From NCBI GenBank assembly GCA_017407325.1, contig JAFQWV010000026.1:1-39735 (forward strand): DNA of 39,735 bases, in the 5' to 3' direction. How positions within the stretch are numbered: the stretch's first letter is position 1; the number at the start of each line of letters is the position of its first letter. The notes below the pieces were generated by a model. That model searched no databases, had not been told where the DNA came from, and saw only the letters and a list, made by a program, of their open reading frames with translations. Positions 33,098 to 39,735 of the stretch are shown piece after piece. Both the position numbers and the translations under genes were made by a program. The DNA comes from Clostridia bacterium. Lineage in GTDB: Bacteria; Bacillota; Clostridia; Christensenellales; Borkfalkiaceae.

Positions 33098-34525
33098 ATG
33101 CGTAAATTCGATACGAAAGTGCAGCATTTGAAATACAAAGTTTTGCGTGAAGTGGCGCGTGAGGCATGGAAAGGTTCTTTGATGGAAAATATTTTGGATA
33201 TACCTAAAATTATTTCACCCGGTAAAACACCGACTATGCGTTGTTGCGTGTATAAAGAACGCGCAATTTTATCTGAACGTGTAAAGATTGCAATGGGTGG
33301 CGATAAAGATAACCCTAACGTAATCGAAGTTATAGATATCGCTTGCGACGGTTGTCCTGCAGGTGGTTACGAAGTAACGTCGTCTTGCCGTGGCTGTCTT
33401 GCACACCGTTGTGAAGACGTTTGTAAACGTGGGGCAATCTCTTTTGACAATAATCACGTAGCGCATATAGATAAATCTAAATGCGTTCAATGTGGACAGT
33501 GCGCTAAAGTTTGTCCGTTTTTTGCGATTGTCAATCGTAAACGCCCGTGTCAAATTGCTTGTAAAGTCAAGGCAATTTCTATTAAAGACGATCTTACTGC
33601 TGAAATTGATAACAAAAAATGTATTCAATGCGGTGCTTGTGTTTATCAATGTCCGTTCGGCGCAATTACGGATAAATCGTACATATTAAATGCGATAGAG
33701 CTCATAAAAAATAGCGAAAACAACCAAAAGTACAAAGTTTATGCGGTGGTTGCTCCGTCAATTTCAAGTCAGTTTAGCTATGCAAAACTCGGTCAAGTAA
33801 TTACCGGCTTGAAAGAGTTGGGATTTTTTACCGTCGTTGAGGCTGCGCTCGGTGCTGATATGGTCGCTCAATTAGAATCAAAAGAACTTGCCGAAAAGGG
33901 ATTTTTAACAAGCTCGTGCTGTCCTGCGTTCGTTGCATACGTAAAGTCAGCCTTCCCTGCTTTATTAGAGCACGTTTCTCATAATCTTTCCCCAATGGCA
34001 ATGCTCGCTAAATATATTAAAGAAACGGATGAAAATGCTAAAGTTATTTTTATCGGGCCTTGTACAGCAAAGAAAGCCGAAGCGCAACTTGAAGAAGTTA
34101 AACCTTACGTTGACGTCGTATTGACTTTTGAAGAATTACAAGCGTTGTTCGACAGTCGCGATATTGACATTACGTCTCTTTCAGAAGACATTTTAGATAA
34201 CGCGTCTTATTTTGGTAGAATTTTTGCCCGTTCTGGCGGTCTATCTGACGCAGTGGCTCAAGGCTTAAAAGAACAAAATATTGATTTTGATTTAAAAGCC
34301 GTAGCTTGCGACGGAATTGAAGAGTGTAAGAAAGCCTTATTATTAAAAAGCAAAAACATGTTAGACGGAAACTTTATTGAAGGTATGGCATGTGTAGGCG
34401 GTTGTATCGGTGGTGCAGGTTGCTTAACGCACGGTCAAAAAGATAAGGCGGAAGTCGATAAATACGGCAGAGAAGCCTTTGAAAAGACGATAGGTGACGC
34501 CGTTTCGATTTTGAATAAAAAATAA
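33098..34525 (+). CDS. hydA: [FeFe] hydrogenase, group B-like
   Basis: A 475-residue cytosolic iron-only hydrogenase catalysing reversible H2 formation. The Cys-rich N-terminus provides several [4Fe-4S] clusters: C97/100/105/109, C129/132/135/139, C151/155 and C175/178/181/185. The H-cluster loops are TSSCCP (271-276), GPCTAKKAE (C322) and MACVGGCIGG (C432, C436), all needed ligands present; the L1 Cys pair includes the proton-relay Cys. The long N-terminal extension before the Fe-S region and the ITGLKELGFF segment fit group B, common in fermenters, though physiological direction is unproven. Ribosome site GGAGGAG. Last gene of the operon, followed by the right-hand hairpin. Confidence 0.9.
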   Translation: MRKFDTKVQHLKYKVLREVAREAWKGSLMENILDIPKIISPGKTPTMRCCVYKERAILSERVKIAMGGDKDNPNVIEVIDIACDGCPAGGYEVTSSCRGCLAHRCEDVCKRGAISFDNNHVAHIDKSKCVQCGQCAKVCPFFAIVNRKRPCQIACKVKAISIKDDLTAEIDNKKCIQCGACVYQCPFGAITDKSYILNAIELIKNSENNQKYKVYAVVAPSISSQFSYAKLGQVITGLKELGFFTVVEAALGADMVAQLESKELAEKGFLTSSCCPAFVAYVKSAFPALLEHVSHNLSPMAMLAKYIKETDENAKVIFIGPCTAKKAEAQLEEVKPYVDVVLTFEELQALFDSRDIDITSLSEDILDNASYFGRIFARSGGLSDAVAQGLKEQNIDFDLKAVACDGIEECKKALLLKSKNMLDGNFIEGMACVGGCIGGAGCLTHGQKDKAEVDKYGREAFEKTIGDAVSILNKK

Positions 34526-34540
34526 AATCTTAATCAAATA

Positions 34541-34578
34541 AACGCAAAAAAGAGTGGAAATCCACTCTTTTTTGCGTT
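34541..34578. terminator. Bidirectional terminator, right flank of the hydrogenase operon
   Basis: Arms identical over 17 nt to those at 29527-29566, with loop AAAT. The T-rich stretch after it also resembles that after the left copy. Confidence 0.88.
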
Positions 34579-34697
34579 TTGAAAGAAAATAAAAAATTTT
34601 TAAAAAACTTTTTTATTTTGTCAGAAACTGTCATATTTTATATTTTATTGTATATATGGGCTATTATTTTGGTGTATGAAAACTTTAATTTTTTCTA

Positions 34698-34726
34698 TTG
34701 CAAAATGTTAAAATTTATGATAAAAT
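34698..34726 (+). promoter_or_regulatory. Promoter of the type I restriction-modification operon
   Basis: -35 TTGCAA (34698-34703), 17 bp, -10 TAAAAT (34721-34726) preceded by TGA. A TGTTAAAAT also lies within the spacer. The leader is about 65 nt, with ribosome site TAGGAG at 34789-34794. Confidence 0.6.
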
Positions 34727-34799
34727 AAAAAATACAATTTTTTATCTAACAACTTCTCATAATTTTTAATTATAGGAATAACAGAGAGTAGGAGATAGA

Positions 34800-37127
34800 A
34801 TGACAGTAAAAAATAAGAATCAAATGACCGAAGAAGAAGTAAAGTTAAATTATATAACACCCGCAATAGAAAAAGCAGGTTGGGATAGAAAACTTATAAG
34901 GATGGAATATCCAATCACCGCAGGAAAAATTGTTGTGCGTGGTGATAAAGCATTTAGGTTGACTAAAAAAAGAGCCGACTATCTTTTATTTTACAAAGAA
35001 AACCTGCCCCTTGCTATTGTTGAGGCAAAGGATGATTCTCATCTTGTTGGCGATGGTATGTTACAAGCGCAAGAATACGCTGGTAAGTTGGACGTAAGAT
35101 TTGTATTCACTTCTAACGGTGATGGTTTTTTGTTCTATGATATGAAAACGGGCGAACAAAAGAAACTTACGCTTGATGAGTTCCCTTCTCCGCAGGATTT
35201 ATATGATTTGCAATATAAGGAACAAATCGAAGAATCCAAAGACTTGGAAACGATTATCAATACACCTTATTACTTTGGTGAAGAATCATATCCGCCTCGC
35301 TATTATCAACGTATAGCAATCAATAGAACGGTTGAAGAAATTGCGAGTGGTAAAGATAAAGCATTACTCGTTATGGCAACAGGTACGGGAAAAACGTATA
35401 TGGCGTTCCAAATTATTTGGAGATTATGGAAGTCAGGCTTAAAAAAGCGCATTTTATATCTTGCTGATAGAAACATTTTAGTTGACCAAACGATTATCGG
35501 TGATTTTAAGCCGTTTAAAAATTCTATGACGAAAATTTATCATAAAAACATGAACACGTCATACGAGATTTACCTTTCGCTTTATCAACAACTCTCTGAA
35601 AACGATTCCGAGGATAACTTGGCATTGTTAAAGGAAAGTTTTAAACCTGACTTTTTTGACCTAATTATTGTTGATGAATGTCACCGTGGAAGTGCGCGTG
35701 ATGATTCAAATTGGCGTAAAATTTTAGATTATTTTGCATCAGCAAGCAAAATTGGTTTAACGGCAACGCCAAAAGAAACGAAAGAAGTGTCTAATATCGA
35801 CTACTTTGGTGAGCCGATTTACACCTATTCATTGAAAGACGGTATCGAAGACGGTTTCCTTGCTCCTTATAAGGTTGTTCGTTATGCTATCGACACCGAC
35901 GTTTATGGTTATCGTCCTACTCGTGGAAAAACTGACGTTGACGGTGACCTTGTAGAAGATAGAGAGTATGGAATTAAGGATTTCGATAAGAATATCGTTA
36001 TTGATGAAAGAACTAAACTTGTGGCGCAAAAATTAACCGAATATTTAAAACGTACCGATAGATACGCAAAAACGATAGTCTTCTGTGTGGATATTGACCA
36101 CGCTGAAAGAATGCGTCAAGCATTGGTAGACCTTAACGCTGACCTTTGCGCCGAAAACCATAGATATATTATGCGTATTACGGGCGATAATGATGAAGGC
36201 AAAAAACAACTAGACTACTTTATAGACAAGGAAAGCGTTTATCCTACTATCGTTACTACAAGTAAACTAATGACAACTGGTGTAAACTGTCAAACTTGTA
36301 AAAATATCGTATTGGATAACATTTTTGGCGAGAATGGTATGACAGAGTTTAAGCAAATCATTGGTCGTGGTACTCGTATTGCGGAAGACCACGGAAAGAT
36401 GTATTTCACAATTCTTGATTTTAGAAATGCGTCGATTATGTTCTCCGACCCGAAGTTCAACGGTCCTGAAATCCAAGATGAAGATTACGATCCAAATAAA
36501 CCATACACACCTGTAGTCGTAACACCACCTGAACCTATAGATGTTGACCCCGTTGAACCAACCGGGAAGAAAAAAGTATATGTCAAAGACGTTCCCGTTG
36601 AACTTGTCTCGGAAAGGGTTCAGTATTACGACAAGGACGGTAAGCTCGTTACCGAAAGTTTAAAAGATTTTACGAAGAAAAATATTTTAAATGGTTTTGC
36701 TTCGTTAGATGAATTCTTAACGTATTGGACGAGTGAAGAAAAACGAGCTGTAATTCTTCAAGAACTTAAAGAAAAAGGCATTTTCGTAGAAGAATTAAGG
36801 CAGTACTATCCCGCTGACGTTGACGACTTTGACTTGATTTGCGATATCGCTTATGGCATCAAACCGTTAACCAAGAGCGAGAGAGCAAAGCGTAGAAAGG
36901 TTGATGAAGTTTTGGCTAAATACTCCGAAGACTGCAAACATATTTTAAAAATCTTGCTTGCAAAATATTCGAACGACACAATTGACGAATTGACCGATAC
37001 AAAAATTCTTAAATTACCTGAATTTACCGAGTTTGGCAATCCTATGAAAATTGCAAAGTTATTCGGCGGTCAAGCCGCTTATATTGCAGCGGTTAGAGAA
37101 GTACAAAATGCATTATACGCTGCGTAA
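34800..37127 (+). CDS. hsdR: Type I restriction enzyme R subunit (EcoEI-like)
   Basis: The motor and nuclease subunit, 775 residues. The N-terminal PD-(D/E)xK nuclease has D60 and E75-A-K77 (ADYLLF, IVEAKD). The SF2 translocase follows, with Walker A MATGTGKT (192-199) and the DEAH-like box DECH (292-295), then a second RecA lobe ending in QIIGRGTRI, and the EcoEI-type C-terminal domain that docks on the methylase. Length and layout are typical and no damage is seen, so the enzyme should be active with HsdM and HsdS. It is 12 nt from hsdM, with AAGGAG between. Confidence 0.95.
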   Translation: MTVKNKNQMTEEEVKLNYITPAIEKAGWDRKLIRMEYPITAGKIVVRGDKAFRLTKKRADYLLFYKENLPLAIVEAKDDSHLVGDGMLQAQEYAGKLDVRFVFTSNGDGFLFYDMKTGEQKKLTLDEFPSPQDLYDLQYKEQIEESKDLETIINTPYYFGEESYPPRYYQRIAINRTVEEIASGKDKALLVMATGTGKTYMAFQIIWRLWKSGLKKRILYLADRNILVDQTIIGDFKPFKNSMTKIYHKNMNTSYEIYLSLYQQLSENDSEDNLALLKESFKPDFFDLIIVDECHRGSARDDSNWRKILDYFASASKIGLTATPKETKEVSNIDYFGEPIYTYSLKDGIEDGFLAPYKVVRYAIDTDVYGYRPTRGKTDVDGDLVEDREYGIKDFDKNIVIDERTKLVAQKLTEYLKRTDRYAKTIVFCVDIDHAERMRQALVDLNADLCAENHRYIMRITGDNDEGKKQLDYFIDKESVYPTIVTTSKLMTTGVNCQTCKNIVLDNIFGENGMTEFKQIIGRGTRIAEDHGKMYFTILDFRNASIMFSDPKFNGPEIQDEDYDPNKPYTPVVVTPPEPIDVDPVEPTGKKKVYVKDVPVELVSERVQYYDKDGKLVTESLKDFTKKNILNGFASLDEFLTYWTSEEKRAVILQELKEKGIFVEELRQYYPADVDDFDLICDIAYGIKPLTKSERAKRRKVDEVLAKYSEDCKHILKILLAKYSNDTIDELTDTKILKLPEFTEFGNPMKIAKLFGGQAAYIAAVREVQNALYAA

Positions 37128-37139
37128 GGAGAAAAATAA

Positions 37140-38642
37140 ATGGCTGTTACCAATTTAGTTAAAAGAATACAAGACATAATGAGAAATGATGCGGGTGTTG
37201 ATGGCGACGCGCAACGTATAAGCCAAATGACCTGGATGTTCTTCCTTAAAGTTTACGACGCCAAGGAAGAAGAATGGGAATTTTACGATGAAAAATATGT
37301 AAGCCTTATTCCCGAACAGTTAAAATGGCGAAATTGGGCTATCGATGACAAAAGCAACAACGTAATGACAGGCGAAAAACTCCTTACTTTCGTTAACAAT
37401 ATGCTTTTCCCGTACCTTAAAGGCAATGAAATTGAACTTGACGGCAAAAAAATTCGCTTTGAAATTACGCAGGATACTCCGTTGAAACAAAGAATTGCTC
37501 GATATGTTTTTGAAGATGCCCAAAACTACATGAAAGATGGCGTTCTGTTAAGACAGGTAATCAACGTAATTAACGAAGTCGACTTCTCTGAATATAAGGA
37601 GCGTCACGAATTCGGCACTATTTACGAAACTATATTGAAAAGTTTGCAAAGCGCAGGTAATGCAGGTGAATTCTACACGCCCCGTGCCGTTACCGATTTT
37701 ATGGTGCAAATGATTGCTCCTAAACTTGGCGAATCGGTTGCTGACTTTGCTTGCGGAACGGGTGGTTTTTTAACGTCGGCGTTGAAATATCTTGAACCGC
37801 AAAAAACTTCTCCAGAAGACGTTGATAAATATAATAATACGGTTTACGGCATCGAGAAAAAACCTATGCCGTACCTTTTGTGTATCACTAATATGCTTTT
37901 GCATGACGTTGACGAGCCGAAAGTTTATCACATGAATTCGCTTGAAAAGAACGTTCGTGATTACAAAGAAGAAGATAAATTTGATATTATCCTTATGAAC
38001 CCGCCCTATGGTGGTTCGGAGAAAGATGCCGTTAAAAACAATTTCCCTGCCGATTTAAGAAGTAGTGAAACAGCGGACTTGTTTATGGACGTTATTATGT
38101 ACCGCTTAAAGAAAAACGGTCGTTGCGCTGTTATTATTCCTGACGGCTTCTTGTTTGGTACTGATAATGCGAAAGTTGCTATTAAAACCAAACTTTTTAG
38201 CGAATTCAATTTACATACGATTGTAAGAATGCCCCATAGCGTTTTTGCACCGTACACGTCTATTACGACAAATATTCTTTTCTTCGATAACACGCATCCT
38301 ACCGAAGAAACTTGGATTTATAGAATGGATATGCCTGAAGGCTATAAAAACTTCTCTAAAACCAAACCTATTGAGTTAAAACATTTTGATAAAGCGATTG
38401 AATGGTGGAAAAATCGTGAAGAAATCGTTATTGACGGTTTCCCTAAAGCGAAAAAGTATTCCGTAGCGGAAATTGCTGAACTTAACTACAATATCGACCT
38501 TTGTGGCTATCCTCACGAGGAAGAAGAAATTCTTGCACCTCAAGACTTGATTAAAAACTATCGTGAAAAGCGCGCAAGCCTTGACGCTGATATTGATAGA
38601 GTGCTTGGGGAAATTATGGCGTTGTTAGGGGATAAAGAATGA
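37140..38642 (+). CDS. hsdM: Type I DNA methyltransferase M subunit
   Basis: A 500-residue N6-adenine methyltransferase subunit. The N-terminal helical HsdM domain is followed by the catalytic core with the AdoMet motif DFACGTGGF (D202) and the catalytic NPPY (287-290); GEFYTPRAV precedes motif I as in other HsdM proteins. It methylates the adenine of the bipartite site chosen by HsdS, two copies per complex. The stop codon overlaps the hsdS start (ATGA). No truncation is visible. Confidence 0.96.
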   Translation: MAVTNLVKRIQDIMRNDAGVDGDAQRISQMTWMFFLKVYDAKEEEWEFYDEKYVSLIPEQLKWRNWAIDDKSNNVMTGEKLLTFVNNMLFPYLKGNEIELDGKKIRFEITQDTPLKQRIARYVFEDAQNYMKDGVLLRQVINVINEVDFSEYKERHEFGTIYETILKSLQSAGNAGEFYTPRAVTDFMVQMIAPKLGESVADFACGTGGFLTSALKYLEPQKTSPEDVDKYNNTVYGIEKKPMPYLLCITNMLLHDVDEPKVYHMNSLEKNVRDYKEEDKFDIILMNPPYGGSEKDAVKNNFPADLRSSETADLFMDVIMYRLKKNGRCAVIIPDGFLFGTDNAKVAIKTKLFSEFNLHTIVRMPHSVFAPYTSITTNILFFDNTHPTEETWIYRMDMPEGYKNFSKTKPIELKHFDKAIEWWKNREEIVIDGFPKAKKYSVAEIAELNYNIDLCGYPHEEEEILAPQDLIKNYREKRASLDADIDRVLGEIMALLGDKE

Positions 38643-39735
38643 AAGCAGAACAATTAAGAAAATCTATCCTTCAATTAGCGATACAAGGCAAGCTCGTTAA
38701 GCAAGACCCAAATGACGAGCCAGCGTCCGTTTTGCTTGAACGTATTCGCGCGGAAAAGCAACGCTTAATTAAAGAAGGTAAAATTAAGAAAGATAAAGGT
38801 GATTCCATCATCTTCAAAGGTGATGATAATTGCTATTATGAGAAGGTAGGCAAAGAAGTCAAAAATATCGAAAATGAAATACCCTTTGAAATACCTGATA
38901 ATTGGTGCTGGGTAAGACATAATGATATTATTGAGATTTTTGGTGGTTCACAGCCTCCTAAAAGTAAATTCATTACTGAAGAACGTGCAGGTTACGTAAG
39001 ATTGTATCAAATTAGGGATTATGGTCCTAATCCAGCTCCTGTTTATATTCCTATTGAAAGTGCTCATAAAACCACAAAACAAGGCGATATTTTATTGGCT
39101 CGCTACGGAGCATCTGTTGGTAAAGTTTTTTGGGCAGAAAACGGAGCATATAATGTGGCAATGGCTAAGGTTGAAAAGTTATATATAAGCAATCATATTT
39201 TAGACGAATATTTGTATTTATTTTATAAGGCGCCCCTATATCAAACTTTAGTTTTGAATAATTCAAGAAGTGCACAAGCAGGATTCAACAAAGAAGACCT
39301 TGATTCGTTATTTATCCCTGTTCCACCCCTTGCGGAACAAGAACGTATTATAAGTCATATTAAACAAATTGAGCCTTTTCTTGTTGAGTATGATAATCTT
39401 GAACAACAGTCGACCAAATTAGATAACGAAATCTATGATAAGTTGAAGAAGTCTATTCTTCAATATGCTATTCAAGGCAAGCTCGTAGAACAAGATGAAA
39501 ATGACGAATCTGCAAGCATATTATTAGAAAGAATTCGCGCCGAGAAAAAGGCTAAACTTGGCAAGAAATACGTAGAAAGTTATATCTACAAAGGTGATGA
39601 TAACTGTTATTATGAGAAGGTTGGTAAAAATGAAACTGTTTTAGTAGAAGATTTGCCTTTTGATATTCCTGACACGTGGGTGTGGGCAAGGTTAAAAGGC
39701 GTAGTAGAAATAAATCCGCGAAACACAGTTGAAGA
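38639..39735 (+). CDS. hsdS: Type I restriction specificity subunit (partial)
   Basis: The DNA-recognition subunit, cut by the right edge after 365 residues. It begins with a conserved helical segment (LRKSILQLAIQGKLVKQD), then the first target-recognition domain (about 75-250, ending FIPVPPLAEQERI), the central coiled region with a second copy of the same segment (LKKSILQYAIQGKLVEQD, about 277-295), and the beginning of the second recognition domain (DTWVWARLKGVVEINPRNT). The two repeated segments are alike at the DNA level. Start ATG 38639 overlaps hsdM by 4 nt. The recognition sequence cannot be predicted. Confidence 0.93.
   Translation, partial: MKAEQLRKSILQLAIQGKLVKQDPNDEPASVLLERIRAEKQRLIKEGKIKKDKGDSIIFKGDDNCYYEKVGKEVKNIENEIPFEIPDNWCWVRHNDIIEIFGGSQPPKSKFITEERAGYVRLYQIRDYGPNPAPVYIPIESAHKTTKQGDILLARYGASVGKVFWAENGAYNVAMAKVEKLYISNHILDEYLYLFYKAPLYQTLVLNNSRSAQAGFNKEDLDSLFIPVPPLAEQERIISHIKQIEPFLVEYDNLEQQSTKLDNEIYDKLKKSILQYAIQGKLVEQDENDESASILLERIRAEKKAKLGKKYVESYIYKGDDNCYYEKVGKNETVLVEDLPFDIPDTWVWARLKGVVEINPRNTVE
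38817..39629 (+). repeat. Repeated conserved regions inside hsdS
   Basis: The first copy of the best-conserved 39-bp segment is at 38817-38855 and the second at 39591-39629, about 87% identical; it encodes KGDDNCYYEKVGK. A longer, weaker repeat (38656-38760 against 39446-39550) encodes the SILQ..IQGKLV..D segment. Such repeats allow recombination between specificity genes. Confidence 0.75.

Overview
The window is a low-GC, gene-dense bacterial chromosome segment. Several things point to an anaerobic member of the Bacillota, probably an uncultured gut Clostridia-type lineage: strong Shine-Dalgarno sites, Gram-positive-style lipoproteins (LTAC and LVAC lipoboxes with Ser-rich linkers), an InlB-type repeat, NSS amino-acid transporters, [FeFe] hydrogenases, and a heterodimeric ABC exporter of a type common in Clostridia. 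The lineage is inferred; no rRNA or other taxonomic marker is present. I saw no tRNA, rRNA, CRISPR array, insertion sequence or prophage.

Layout. (1) 1-7.6 kb: a CtpE/Exp7-like P-type ATPase (minus strand, cut by the left edge) is divergent from a 521-aa protein that keeps the membrane skeleton of a P1B heavy-metal ATPase but lacks every catalytic motif. A heterodimeric ABC exporter pair follows, ending at a 28-bp perfect palindrome. (2) 7.6-8.7 kb: a small bacterial-PH-domain membrane protein, an intergenic region full of dyads, and two small XRE regulators that overlap tail to tail. (3) 8.65-12.5 kb: a methionine-synthesis operon read leftward: metF, a stand-alone MetH reactivation-domain protein, and a short metH without that domain. 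(4) 12.7-17.7 kb: a GT-C glycosyltransferase, an NSS transporter, a CaCA Na+/Ca2+ antiporter and a YgjP-like metallopeptidase whose mRNA looks leaderless. (5) 17.8-26.2 kb: surface and polysaccharide genes (an 890-aa beta-helix lipoprotein, a PL9 pectate-lyase lipoprotein, a membrane-anchored extracytoplasmic protein), with a second NSS transporter, an RluA-type pseudouridine synthase and an unknown 131-aa protein among them. (6) 26.3-29.5 kb: a cytosolic FtsH-derived AAA+ protein whose zinc-protease site and pore loop are gone, divergent from a probable WYL-type regulator with two N-terminal RHH-like modules, then an XRE regulator. (7) 29.7-34.5 kb: a hydrogenase signalling operon (two thioredoxin-like [2Fe-2S] ferredoxins, a PAS-containing sensory [FeFe] hydrogenase, a SpoIIE/PP2C phosphatase with an unknown C-terminal domain, and a group-B-like [FeFe] hydrogenase), bracketed by hairpins with identical arms. 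(8) 34.8 kb to the right edge: a type I restriction-modification operon, hsdR-hsdM-hsdS, with hsdS cut by the edge.

The genes appear to use a stereotyped promoter: TTGnnn, 17 bp, then TAAAAT or TATAAT, often with TG just upstream of the -10. It can be placed in front of most transcription units and corrects several start codons. No intergenic gap exceeds 300 bases. The points most worth following are the two catalytically dead enzymes (P1B ATPase skeleton and FtsH skeleton), the hydrogenase-to-phosphatase signalling operon, and the dyad-rich regulatory region at 7983-8224.
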